Of a stretch of DNA of 64,000 nt, positions 41,740 to 52,190 are shown one piece after another (the stretch's first letter is position 1; every line of letters begins with the position of its first letter). The stretch is taken from positions 55,611,409 to 55,675,408 of the forward strand of contig OZ038487.1 of the NCBI GenBank assembly GCA_964036315.1. The letters are read 5' to 3'. Made by a program: the position numbers and the translations under genes. Below the pieces are notes generated by a model. That model was not told the DNA's origin, searched no databases, and worked only from the letters and a program-made list of their open reading frames with translations. The stretch is from Acanthosepion esculentum (lineage: Eukaryota; Mollusca; Cephalopoda; Sepiida; Sepiidae).

Positions 41740-42085
41740 TCACCCCTTCCTTTTTTTTTCTCTTTATATCGTTTCCGGTGAGTTGACCTATTAAATAGGT
41801 CAATGTCTGATCCTTACCCACCTTTCTCTCTATTAAATATTGTAATAAAAATAAATTTAAAAACATTACGATCTCTCCCTTCCTTCACTAATTTCGACCA
41901 TGTCTGTCACACTATCTCTCACCACTCTCTATATCACCTTACATCGGCTAATACTACTAGTGTAAATTTAAATTCAATTTTTTCATCTTTGGAAGTGTGG
42001 TCTGATGATCCAGGGATCAAGAAGATCCCTGGGGAAATAAATTATAATCTTATGGAACCTTAAAGTTGCCTGGTTTTCTTTAAAT
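41740..42085 (+). mobile_element. unclassified repeat ending in hammerhead-like hairpin and (TA)n
   Basis: A palindromic GACCTATTAAATAGGTC lies near 41787. Near the right end CTGATGA (42002-42008) is followed by a 9-bp hairpin CCAGGGATC-AAGAA-GATCCCTGG and then GAAA (42034-42037), the conserved order of a hammerhead core. Pairings for stem III (AUA/UAU) and stem I are weak. The sequence runs into (TA)n at about 42087-42134. I infer a relic of a hammerhead-carrying retroelement, but this is less certain than the other three folds. Confidence 0.4.
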
Positions 42086-42086
42086 T

Positions 42087-42139
<53 letters not shown>

Positions 42140-42144
42140 ATATA

Positions 42145-42382
42145 GTCTTAAAGTGTGCTATATTTATGGGGTAAAGTGCTCAATATCAGAGATAGAGCGT
42201 GTGTAAATATAAAAGTGGACATGGAAGTCAGCACTTAGAGGCGACAGTCTGTTTCATGCTAGTGCAATCGTCAGGCGACTAGTGCTGTTATTTTTCTCGG
42301 CTATTTATATAAGGGTCAGTGGTGCATTATGGGTAGTCTATTTTGGCGGTTACTTTTACCGGAAGTATATAGCACACTTTAA

Positions 42383-42385
<3 letters not shown>
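42145..42385 (-). mobile_element. Penelope-related element with hammerhead and inverted ends
   Basis: The ends GTCTTAAAGTGTGCTATA (42145-42162) and TATAGCACACTTTAAGAC (42368-42385) are perfect 18-bp inverted repeats, and (TA)n lies on both sides. The minus strand holds an intact hammerhead at 42287-42229. It also holds the segment AAAGTGCTCAATATCAGAGA (plus strand, from about 42173), which recurs beside the Penelope-like endonuclease relic at 56000-56620. The link to that relic and the known hammerheads in Penelope terminal regions suggest a Penelope-derived non-autonomous unit. Confidence 0.65.
42229..42287 (-). ncRNA. hammerhead ribozyme, type I fold
   Basis: In sense (minus) order the stem I 5' strand is CAGCACUAGUCGC, with CUGACGA at 42274-42268. 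Stem II is UUGCACUAGCAU, a UGC/GCA helix closed by a U-U mismatch. GAAA lies at 42255-42252. Stem III ACA/UGU encloses GAC and ends with UC, C17 at 42243. The stem I 3' strand GCCUCUAAGUGCUG pairs outer CAGCACU with AGUGCUG over 7 bp, and inner GC with GC. CUGACGA satisfies the CUGANGA consensus. The weak stem II may reduce activity. The fold is strongly supported by the 7-bp outer helix, which lies outside the core consensus. Confidence 0.75.
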
Positions 42386-42439
<54 letters not shown>

Positions 42440-42442
<3 letters not shown>

Positions 42443-42575
42443 TTAAAGTGTGCTATATTTATGGGATAAAGTTCTCAACATCAGAGATAGAGCGTGTGTA
42501 AATATAAAAGTGAACATAGAAGTCAACACTTAGAGGCAACAGTCTGTTTCATGCTAGAGGTAATCGTCAGGCCAC

Positions 42576-42580
<5 letters not shown>
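42440..42580 (-). mobile_element. truncated second copy of the hammerhead element
   Basis: It starts at 42440 with GTCTTAAAGTGTGCTATA, matches the first copy through the hammerhead core (CTGACGA, TAGCAT, GAAACAGACTGTT on the minus strand) and is cut off at about 42578 by another (TA)n. The 5' strand of stem I is lost, so the ribozyme cannot close its outer helix. The two copies are in the same orientation, separated by (TA)n, like tandem copies. Confidence 0.65.
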
Positions 42581-42617
<37 letters not shown>

Positions 42618-43555
42618 ATATATCACTCAGGCCAATTTTATATATATATTACTGGGAGTAAAAAAGAATGGAAATACATTAGAAGGAACTGGAAACCCAA
42701 TCCTAAACAATGAAAAAAGGATAAACCTCTACTCCTGTTCAAAAGACTGGGAGGAGTGTGAACCAGACAATAGGTGATCCTATCTACTCATATTGAGATA
42801 AAAAAAAAAATGAAAAATAAATAAAAATAAATAATGAGTAAATAAAATTTCAGAGTTCAGACAGATACATTAGAAGTATAGAGTTGAGGTAGACTTTAGA
42901 AGAAACCAGAAACTTAATCCTAAACAGGAAACAAGGGATAAATTTCTGGGGAGGATAAGTGAAAATATCTATTCTTAGTATATACAGATGGGAAATAAAA
43001 AGATGTTTACATGCAGTGATACAAAATCTCAAATTAAAGCATACACAGAAGTATTATATGTGATTTTTATACATGTTTGTTTACATGCATATAATTATGT
43101 TTAAAATTTACCATATTCATGAAGGAAGTGTGCCCAATTTTGGTATGATTATTGCTAAATGTATGAAATTCACTGTCACCATACAGTGCCAATTTTTATG
43201 TCTACACTTTATATATATATATATAAATATATATATTAAAATAGGCAGCATATAATTTTATATTACAAAGAGTTAATCATACCTTGAATCAATTAGCAAT
43301 ATTAATGCAATTATTGGTGAAATCCCTTCGCTAGTAGACATAATTATAAGCATTATACTACTAATAATCCACTGAATGATGAGATCATTAAGTATAAAAT
43401 GGATATGGTGTATTTTTTAATTCAGCTAGTACTTTCAAACGCTTCATGCATTCATCTTCGGGCTGTATTTTTTTCTTTAGAATCAAAACTGGAAGACGAA
43501 ATAAATGTGTTTTTCTGACCGAAAGAGGTTTTTAAGAATGAGCTATTTATTAATG
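42581..43555. other. AT-rich sequence with a repeated CCAATCCTAAACA block
   Basis: GAAACCCAATCCTAAACAAT (about 42688) and GAAACTTAATCCTAAACAGG (about 42909) mark a diverged duplication of about 220 bp. The part GAGTAAATAAAATTTCAGAG (about 42836) also recurs at about 47608-47625. No coding content is visible. Confidence 0.5.
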
Positions 43556-43870
43556 TAATGTGTGGGTGGTGTAATGTACTGCAGTTTGGAATGAGAAATC
43601 AGAGAGCCAAGTTCGAATTCCATTCAAGTTTGTTACATTCACTTACATGCAAATACGTTTGGGAAATATGTGGGTAAATAGCAGAATAGAGTGGGCCCAA
43701 AAGCCTTAGTTGGCAATGAGTCTAAAATAAAGGCAACTCTGGATTGAAAACATGAAGAGGGTCACTTGGAGACCTTGTTGCACATTATGTGTGCCAGTTA
43801 TCTGTATTTAGTTTTTCCAAAAAATGTGGTTGGTTCTGCTCAAGCTTTCTCTACTATAATGTGCGGCCTG
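43556..43870 (+). mobile_element. tRNA-derived SINE
   Basis: TGTGGGTGGTGTAATGTACT (A-box side) is followed by GCCAAGTTCGAATTCCATTC (B box), the CACTTACATGCAAATACG and GGGTAAATAGCAGAATAGAG blocks, and a long 3' body with TTGGAGACCTTG and TGTGCCAGTTATCTGTATTT. The same 3' body is seen at 57060-57395. A poorly matched end runs into sequence rich in TA at 43915-44003. Confidence 0.75.
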
Positions 43871-43968
43871 GCTGCTCAGTTCTTGGAACTGAGCTGCTGG
43901 ACAGGAGAGTCTAATATATATATAGATATTACCCTAGGTGTGCAGATACTCTGTCACACACACACACA

Positions 43969-44005
<37 letters not shown>

Positions 44006-44736
44006 CAATGGGTAATGTTCATTCACCTGCCTGCCTAAGTATATCTATAGGAGCGTGTGTACATTTTTATAAATATCCATAAAAATGTGCCCATTTCTGA
44101 ATATGTCCATTCTTCTTAGATACTGATGCCAGATAATAAGATAATAAAGATAATAAAAATGAATTTATGAAGTTAAATTACTTCTAAAAAGTTCCAATGA
44201 TTAAATAATAGATGTCATAAATTCTTGTGATTTATGTAAAAACAACACAATTTATATCTCTTAAGGAGTACAAAACAAAACATGAAAATGTCAAACCGAA
44301 AGAAAAATAATTGCACACAGAAGAAGAATTATGAATTCTAACAGGATTTTATGATCAGCGTTTGTTGCATGTAAGGTTTTCACAATTTTATTGCTAAAAA
44401 GAAAGTGACATTTGAAAGCATAGGACAAAGGCCTTTTACATAAATTATCACTGAGATATATAAATGCCAAAACTTTTTTCTTTATTGAAAATCAAACATG
44501 ATTTTAAAATATGCATCAAACAAAAAAAACAAAAAGCTAAAACTCTGAAGAATGCTATTATATGTAACAAAATCGAATATTATAGCTCTTTCATCATAAA
44601 TTCTATTTGTTTCCTTACATGAAATGTTTTTCACAGACACCAGTGTCTAAAAAGGAACTGATGATAGCTTTGATGGTTAAATGCTGAGGATAGAGTTCAT
44701 AAAGTCTTTGGTTGAATTCTCATGAACTGAACAGAG

Positions 44737-44773
<37 letters not shown>

Positions 44774-44995
44774 AAAAATTCAAAGAGAGCTCATTTCACA
44801 AATCATCACACATTTATATATGGGAGAATATGAGATAAATCTCTATATATCAGAAAAATGTCAAGTAATTGAATGACAAAATTGAAAAATATTCGACATA
44901 ACACATTTTATCCTTTATCAGGCTAAAATTATGTTCTTATTGATGGAATTATATATGTATGGGGATGTGGGGAATATAAATGAAAACATCGGTTG
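43871..44995. other. no recognisable gene; TA microsatellites
   Basis: A CTCAGTTCTTGGAACTGAG palindrome lies at about 43877-43895. (TA)n tracts lie near 43974-44003 and 44739-44770. The remainder is AT-rich and unrecognised. Confidence 0.6.
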
Positions 44996-44999
44996 TAGT

Positions 45000-45310
45000 T
45001 ATGCACTGAGAAGATGTGCTAAAGATGTAGAGAGACTAAATTTTAAATTTCTGGCGTCGAATGCTGCAACTCGGACAACTCAGTTTTCCAATGCTTTCAA
45101 ATATAGATGTAACCATAAATTCTATACTAATAGTTTATTTTCTTGCTTTTCTCACCTCTTTAACTCTTTTCCAGTTTCTTGCTTCCCTGCTATCTACATT
45201 CTTCAAAAATTTAAATGCAACACCAGTCACCATATTTTGTCTTCCTGAACCCTGTTCTTTTATTGTCCCTTCACCTCACTGAAGTCTTCTCATTTTCTTT
45301 CAGTCCTAGT
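45000..45310 (+). pseudogene. LINE-B 3' tail copy
   Basis: The plus strand reads a CNHKFYTNSLFSCFSHLFNS frame followed by PVSCFPA and LQKFKCNT, then the stop near TCTTCCTGA. It corresponds to 27140-27250 of the longer copy but keeps the WNSLP-like region that the other copy has lost. It is 5'-truncated. Confidence 0.75.
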
Positions 45311-45764
45311 AATTCCTTGATTATTAGAGACTGTTGTAGCATACCTATGGATGATAATGGGTATGTCCCCATTCACATAATTACAGTAGTAAATACTGTA
45401 TGTTGGTCTGCAGTTGGAGATTCATTGTGGAATTCACTTGACTCACTTCTAGCAGTTGACTACGTCTTCTATGCGCTGATGGCAAATCTTATATGTGTTG
45501 TTCTTGTCCTAAGTATTATTGTTCATTACTAACCTTCATTTGATTATTCCATTCAATAACCTTCCCTAGGTTACAAAAAGAGATTATTGCTTTGCTTGGA
45601 ATGAAATCATGAAAAAAAAGTGACACACAGGAGAATATTTTTGCTTTAGTAAATTACTTTCTCTTTTAATTGAATCATCGTCAATGCATAATTACAACCG
45701 ATATTTTTGTTTATATCTTCCTCCTTCTCTGGCATATAATTTCATTAATAAGAGCAATATTTTA
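45311..45764. other. no recognisable gene
   Basis: The open frames up to 105 aa in this stretch continue from the LINE tail and show no domain of their own. Confidence 0.55.
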
Positions 45765-46015
45765 CTCTGATGCAGTAGCATGCAGAAGCGGGGAGGCAAA
45801 GGTTGTGACAGCCCTGGGGACCCACATTGGGAGAGTATCCAATCAAAGAGCGAAATAAAAACATAGTTTTTGAAATCATCTCAGTTAACTTCATGTAGTG
45901 TGAATGTTGATTCATGTTTTGATACATGAATCCAGGCCCCCACTACTTGAGTCTTAGGGTAATACAATCAAGGAGTTGATCCTAGGTCTCACCAAACCTC
46001 TGCACATCACTGCTC
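45765..46015 (+). repeat. dispersed repeat, second copy
   Basis: Homologous to 12545-12840, sharing TATCCAATCAAAGAG, CTTAGGGTAATACAATCAAG, GAGTTGATCCTAGG and CTCTGCACATCACTGC. The orientation is the same in both places. Confidence 0.6.
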
Positions 46016-46134
46016 TGATGAAATCCTTTTAAAAGACGACAGGTGTTATATAAAGTTTTCTCCATTTTGTCATTTGCATTTATCTGTATTTCAATTGAGA
46101 TATCAAATGCGTTATTGGTTAAGTAGATTACCTG

Positions 46135-46400
46135 GGAGGCGCGGTGGAGTAACAGATATCAGCTTGGATTGAGGAATTGGAGAGCCGAGTTCAAATTCCA
46201 GTCGAATCCATTACATTCACTTACGTGCTAATACCCTTGGGAAAAGTATGAATCGTCTTCTTCTGCCCCAGCTATGGGTAAATAACAGGACAGACTGGGT
46301 TCTATAGCCTTGGGTTGCAACTGGTCTACCGCAGGAAGAAATGGCCACCTTTTGTGGGAAAAAATTTGCCTTGTCTGTCATGTATCAAAAGATACATTGA
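46135..46400 (+). mobile_element. tRNA-derived SINE
   Basis: GGAGGCGCGGTGGAGTAACA (A-box side), GAGCCGAGTTCAAATTCCAG (B box), ACGTGCTAATACCCTTGGGA and AGCTATGGGTAAATAACAGG are in the family order. The 3' part after about 46335 is diverged. No target duplication was identified. Confidence 0.75.
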
Positions 46401-46534
46401 TCGCCTAACTGAGATTACCTTGACACATAAAGAATATTCTTTCATAATCAAATTAGTCTTTGTCTTAATAGTGTAGTAATTTAAAAATATTTTTTCTGTA
46501 AGCAATTTATTTATTTTCCATGAAATTTAACAAA

Positions 46535-46925
46535 GCTCTATCACAGATTAAAATGAGAGTTGGAGCGAAGTGGTTCTACAGAAGGATGCTGAGTATACCA
46601 TGGACTGAACATGTGAGCAATGACACAGTTCTAGAGACAATGGAAATAAAAAGGACATTTATACTTAACATTGATTGAAATTTCTAGGGCACATAACGAG
46701 GAAAGAGAGCTTGGAAAATATGATTCTCACAGGACAGATCAAAGGCAAGAGGGAGAATGGAAAACAATACACAACCTACCTGATGAGCTTGAGTGAATGG
46801 ATGGAGTAGCAGGGTTTGGGTGAGATGACTTAGACAAAATTTATTGAAATTTACAAAGCACAGGAAATTGAGGAGAGCCATGTTCAACAATGCCTTGAAG
46901 GAACATGCCACATAGAAGATATCAG
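46535..46925 (+). pseudogene. LINE-C 3' fragment
   Basis: CTACAGAAGGATGCTGAGTA, CATGGACTGAACATGTGAGC, AGGGCACATAACGAGGAAAG and GGAGAGCCATGTTCAACAA follow the family order. The coded residues resemble WTEHVSN, LGHITRKE and WRAMFNN. It is frameshifted. Confidence 0.75.
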
Positions 46926-47820
46926 AAATACTAATTTTTTCTGGGCTTTTGTTTTATTTAGTACTGATTTATTAACTTTTATATATAGTAGCATTTGCTC
47001 TATGCATACATATACACTGCTATATTGCACCTACACGCTATGCCAAAAAGACCTAGAATTAACTAGTACTAATCTTGTATGTATGTATATGAATAAAGAT
47101 AAAAGCAAGACTTTTCTTTACCAATGAGTTTTGTCCTCTGATGGACTTTATCAAGGCAAATGTAAGAATTTGATTTTGCAACATGCGTTTATAAACAGAA
47201 ATAAAAATATTAGGTTTTCAAAATTTTTAATTTTAAAAAAGCTCATATATTTTTTTAGGTTTAGAAAATCAAGATAAACTATGGAGGATTAAGTGATCTA
47301 ATTTAATACAAATCAAAAGTGAATACAGATGTTTTCATATTGTCTTTTTACAGATATATTTGAATACAGATATATCTGAATTTTTACAGTGTGCATGTAT
47401 ATATGATATAGACAGTGTCTCTGATCAAATGACATCAGATATTTTTTTTAACTTCAAGGAAGATGATAATGCCACTAAGACACAAGGGGCTACTGTGAGT
47501 GAAAGAGAATGAAAAGTCTTCAGAAGGAAATCCCCAATCCGGGGATCATAGGCAGACCGATCTACTCCAGTTGAGGAAAGGAAACAAAATAATAATAATT
47601 AGTAAATAAAATTTCAGACAGCAACAAGTGCAACAAATAATATTAGATATTCAGTTTTCATTTTCAGCTTTCTTTTGGGGCAATAAAATAAACAGTTTTT
47701 TGTTAATAAATCTAAAAATAGTCACTTCAACAGAATTTTCTCACATTAAATGGAAGAGAAATATTATTCTTCCACTTAATAATAATATGAGTCAATCACA
47801 CTTGCATTTAAAAATAAAAT
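46926..47820. other. no recognisable gene
   Basis: AT-rich sequence. 47555-47625 resembles 42775-42845 (TCTACTC...TTGAG, then AGTAAATAAAATTTCAGA), so it is part of an unnamed dispersed repeat. Confidence 0.5.
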
Positions 47821-48590
47821 TATCAGCCTATTATAATCATGCTTGTCCCTCCTTTCATAAGTTTGCTTGACGTTACATCCAGCCAATACCTCGTAAATAA
47901 TGGACTATTCCATTTTGATTGTATGGAAAGTTTGTTTAATCGCATATCAACTTCTTATGGGTCATTTAATGCCGAAATTTAATTTTCTTGGAAGCATTAA
48001 TAATTTGACAGAAAATGTATTTCTTTTCACGGAAATGTATTGCTGGTAATTTTTTACTATGAAAAATTATTGCCAGTATTTTTACTTTAAAAATTTTAAT
48101 ACTTTCATCGTGTTTTGACCCCATTTAGGGTTTCACTGGGTTAGGGTGTACCTGGAAGCAATAGCAATTAAGAAGTGGTTCTACACTCCTCAAAATATTA
48201 TGATCAGAAGCCTTGCTACCAGATGTAGTTTACCCAGGACGGTCACATGGAAAGATGAGAAAAGACACTATTTAATGAAGGAAAGAAGGCAATAGATAAG
48301 TGTTTAATGACTATTTCAGTGAAATGGAAAAGTTGTCAATTTCAAATCTTTTCATTTGTACCCACTTCTTAAAATAATAAACAGCATTCATATTTATGAT
48401 TGTTATTGTAATATTTTGTTACAGTTGTTTAGCTCAAATATTAATGATGCAAGAAGAGAATTTCTATGGATATTTTACTGTCATAGAACTCGCCATGAAC
48501 TTACTCAGTCATTAACTTAAGAATTAAGATTCATCAGAATATTAAAATAGGAAAACCATGAAATTTTCACAGGTTAAAACTAGTTATTGA
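47820..48590 (+). repeat. repeat copy homologous to 31840-32400, interrupted
   Basis: Both flanks (47820-47930 and 48255-48590) align with the uninterrupted copy at 31840-32400. The interruption at 47931-48246 is the VNTR retroposon. It is non-coding. Confidence 0.7.
47931..48246 (+). mobile_element. VNTR retroposon, 316-bp copy with 8-bp direct repeats
   Basis: ATGGAAAG lies at 47923-47930 and again at 48247-48254. The insertion starts TTTGTTTAATCGCATATCAA, has two to three TTGCTGGTAATTTTT-type units, then CGTGTTTTGACCCCA, then the body ending TTTACCCAGGACGGTCAC. The homologous repeat at 31840-32400 lacks it, so its boundaries are supported from both sides. Confidence 0.8.
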
Positions 48591-48809
48591 ATGGAAGTAT
48601 ATTATACGATGATATAATAATTTTGTCAGAACATTATCTTTCCATTTGAAAATACTGAGAGAATGTTATAATAATATAAGGACAAACTTCAATATAAGAA
48701 CAATCATTGTATTTCCACTGAAATGTTTTTTCATGTAAAGTAACATTTCAGTTTTAACCTAAAATTGCAGTAGAAATTCATAAATATTACAGGACAATAA
48801 AATCATTAT

Positions 48810-49965
48810 ATCTGTCCTGGGTATGATGTTAAACTGCATCCAACAGCAAGGCCTCTGATCAGGAGGTTTTGAGGAGCGTGGAACCACCTCTTAATTGCTG
48901 GTGTTCCCAGGTCCACCCTGACCCAGGGTAGTAGCACCTGTTAGGGTCCCAGCTATGGGCAAATAGTGAACTCCCAGACTATACCACATCCTGGGTGTGA
49001 CGATAAACTACATCCGAGTCCATGGCTATGACGGTAAACTACAACCGCATACATGGGTATGGTGGTAAACTACATTCACGCCCTTGGTTAGGCAATAAAC
49101 TACATCTGCGTCCTGGGTATGGTGATAAACTACATCTTCATACTGGGTATGGCGATAAACTACATCCTCATACTGGGTATGGTGATAAACTACGTCCAAC
49201 AGAAAGGCCGTTTTTAAAAAATAAGGTCGCCGGCTATACGTTTTTGGAAAAATAGTATTACCAGCTATACGTTTTTGAAAGAATAATGTTGCCAGCAGTG
49301 CTTTTTTGAAAATTGACATTACCAGCTATACGTTTTTGAAAAAATAATATTACCAGCTATACTTTTTTGAAAAAATAATATTACCAGCTATACTTTTTTG
49401 ACAATATTACCAGCTATACATTTTTTGACAAAATAATATTACCAGCTATACGTTTTTGAAAAATAATATTACTAGCTATACATTTTTTGAAAAATAATAT
49501 TACCAGCTATACATTTTTGAAAAATAATATTGCCAGCTATACGTTTAAAAAAAGCAAAATATTACCAGCTATACGTTTTTTAACAAAACCTTATTCAATG
49601 GAATTGTAAGTGGGGTCAAAACACTATGAAAGTATAAAAATAGGTTTTAATACCAGAAATTCTTTGTAAAAAATTATTACCATCAATACATTTTTGAAAA
49701 CCAAATGTTTCCAGCAATACATTTTTGAGAAACAAATATTACCAGCAATTATGTGGAAAAAAGAAAAACAAATATTACCAGCTATACATTTTTTGAAAAA
49801 AAGAAAAATATTACCAGTGATACATATTTGAAAGACAATTATTACCAGAAATGGAATTTTTGAAGGAAAAATATTACCAGAAATAGATTTAAAAAAAAAA
49901 AAATATTACCAACAATAAAAATGTTGTCGGCATCGAGGTTGATATGCCGTAAAACCAAAACAAAC
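48810..49965 (-). mobile_element. VNTR retroposon, 1156-bp copy with 11-bp direct repeats
   Basis: Perfect direct repeats AAAATCATTAT at 48799-48809 and 49966-49976 bracket the unit. In sense (minus) order it has a head GTTTTACGGCATATCAACCT, a long array of 32-bp units containing CCAGCTATACG-type sequence, the GTGTTTTGACCCC junction near 49615, a second array of about 32-bp units with GTAGTTTATC, and a body near 48835-49000 with GGTGGACCTGGGAACACC. There is no open frame of note and no pol III boxes that I can see. Direct repeats of 8 and 11 bp in different copies indicate retrotransposition by LINE machinery. The layout recalls human SVA elements, without homology. Confidence 0.75.
48987..49925. 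repeat. two VNTR arrays inside the retroposon
   Basis: Array 1 (about 48987-49199) has six to seven units of 30-36 bp with GGTATGGTGATAAACTACAT. Array 2 (about 49210-49590) has about twelve 32-bp units with TTACCAGCTATACGTTTTTG, and decayed units continue to about 49925. In the short family copies each array is reduced to one to three units. Confidence 0.85.
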
Positions 49966-49976
49966 AAAATCATTAT

Positions 49977-51700
49977 CTTAGATCTTGCTTGATAACATTT
50001 AGTGAAATAATAGAACTTTTGAAAGAAAGTTGAAGAAATGATGAAATTGTTATGGTTCAGAATTTTGATGATATTTCATCATTCTAAAAATAACCTTGTC
50101 ATCAGTGATGATAAAAAAATAAGGATATTTCATTATCCTAACCCTCATCATTATAATAATGACTCTTCCACCGCAAAAGGGTCAGAAGAGTAGAGTAGAG
50201 AATGGTAGAATAGACAAGGGTACCAGTAGCAGTAGATGAGTAGACAAGTAGCAGTACAGAAACACATATCTAGCCAGCGCTCCATGAAGATCAAAAACAG
50301 ATGATTTCAAATGCCATCCTCACAAACGAAATTCTCGGAACCAAACCAAGTAAGCACTAACTTTTAAACAAAAGAGACATGAAGAACATTTTTACACACA
50401 CCATACCAATATTCTGTAATTCACATCACAAAAAGAAAATACAAATTCTTGTTATACGGTTTATTCATTTTAATATCTGTCATTTAATAACAACCACGTT
50501 ACAAAATACTTTTAGAATTATATTCGACACTCTGTACAATGTTAACATTGATAATAAAATATACTTGGTATTTTTATTAACTATTTATAATTACTTAATA
50601 GATTACCATGAGTCTGTGAGTTGTACATCCTGCCTTGTAAAACTTTGCCTCAAATCATCATGACAATTCCTTTGTCAAGCAAGACCCACCTTGCTGTGTG
50701 AGTTCAATCCCAGTCCCACCTTAACTAAAAAACACAGCTGTGTATGTATGTATGTATGTATGAATGACAAGGTTTCCCTCATTATGCCCTCCAGTAATCC
50801 AGTACTTGTCAACCCATAGATTAAATAAAGGGTTTAATTCAAAATACTCTGAAAGTCTCTGCTTTGAGATTGAGTACAATTTGAATTTCAGCAACAATGA
50901 TTTCCATTTGAAATTTACTGGGATGATGAGTTATCATTATTTACATGTGAATTATTGTCTTCATCTTTATTGTTGTGATAACAACAACATAATTGAGGAC
51001 CATAGTCTGCATGTAAATAGTATAAATTATTATTGTACACCCTTCAGCATTTTTATTACTCGCTCTGATAACCTCTTGATCATAAAGATAGCATTTCTTT
51101 AAATTGTTCTTGATCTATTTCCAGGCTAATTCTGCTATGTGCTCTCTTCATCAGATTTCTGTTGAGAAGCTTCGTTATGTGGTACAGTAAGCCTTTGTTT
51201 ACCAGAGCAAAAAGTTCTTCAACCTGGATGGGAAATTTTTTACCTTTTTTTTCCATTTTTAACCAAAAATATTGCTGTTTTCAGATTTATATTTGTTTCA
51301 GTCCTTAGATAAATCTGTTGCAGAGTTAATATTTTTTGTTTTAAATTATATATCAACTCTACTTTTGTACTGAGTACTTTTTACAGCATAATTGCGAAGA
51401 CTTAATATTTACTAACTGCAAACAGATCGAAATTAATATATAGTATTTATTAATACACACACGCACATATATATATATATAAATATAGGTAACTATACTC
51501 GTGTCGAAAAACCTCCGAATTCTTGATTTAACAATAGCCAAATCAATCTCGAAGGGAAAAAAGGTTTTAAAAAAGAAAGAGCCAGGAACATGAAAGTCTG
51601 TCGAAAATAATCTCACAGATACAGGTTCAAGGCCCAAAGAAAAAACCCCGATACGAGTAAACAACTAACTAAAGAGCTTGATACAAACGTAGAGCAAACC
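49977..51700. other. no recognisable gene
   Basis: A (TGTA)n run lies at about 50743-50762. 50930-51010 shares TTGTCTTCATCTTTATTGTT with the repeat at 28396-28585. (TA)n lies near 51467-51480. Frames of 94-112 aa (50379-50663, 50764-51102) have no recognised domain. Confidence 0.5.
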
Positions 51701-51704
51701 TAAT

Positions 51705-51790
51705 CAAACCTAATGAGCCAGACAAACCAGCTGACCCTGATGATCTGCCTAAGTGAAACCTTGGTAGGTTTGTCTGGCTCATTAGGTTTG
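51705..51790 (+). ncRNA. hammerhead-like ribozyme with 24-bp stem I
   Basis: A perfect 24-bp inverted repeat (51705-51728 and 51767-51790) forms stem I. Between its arms lie, in order, CUGAUGA (51737-51743), the short stem II UCUGCCUAAGU (CU/AG pairs closed by a U-U), GAAA (51755-51758), and stem III ACC-UU-GGU, which ends in U16.1 at 51765 and A17 at 51766. The stem I 3' strand follows immediately. All invariant core residues of the hammerhead are present and A17 satisfies the H rule. The short stem II is a weakness. An ACTATATATATA tract follows directly, as in the SINE at 1586-1862. Confidence 0.65.
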
Positions 51791-51939
51791 ACTATATATA
51801 TATATAGAGAGAGAGAGAAACAAATAAATTCAATGTTCAACTTATGGGTCCTCAAGGTTTCATGGTTATAGTACTGACACATCAAGGGGCTTGATAGTAA
51901 TATTGTATTTAAATTATTTAATATTTAATTTTATTTTTG

Positions 51940-52190
51940 TGTGAATTTCTGGGGTGACAAGTTATCCTTATTTACATTAGTTTCAGCCATTGTGTCAACT
52001 GGCCTTCATCAAGATAGGATATCTAATTATAAATATTATTTACACTATTTCAAATAAATCTTGTTTTTAGGCAAATCTCTGTAGGGACATTGGTAACAAA
52101 GCTCTTTCTCATATCGGAAATTAATGTTTGAACCCCAGTAAAGATTAGACTTTAAATTCCTCACTCTAGAAAATACATGACAGCTTTCTG
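51940..52190 (-). repeat. dispersed repeat with hammerhead-like core motif
   Basis: On the minus strand CTTGATGAAGGCCAGTTGAC then ACAATGGCTGAAACTAATG matches the motif at 28396-28585. There is one extra T in the CUGAUGA position. A B-box-like CTGGGGTTCAAACATT lies upstream on the same strand. The copy is presumably inactive. Confidence 0.45.

Noticed and set aside
46015..46060. CTGATGA followed by GACGACAGG near a hairpin
   Set aside because: GAAA is absent and no stem I partner exists.
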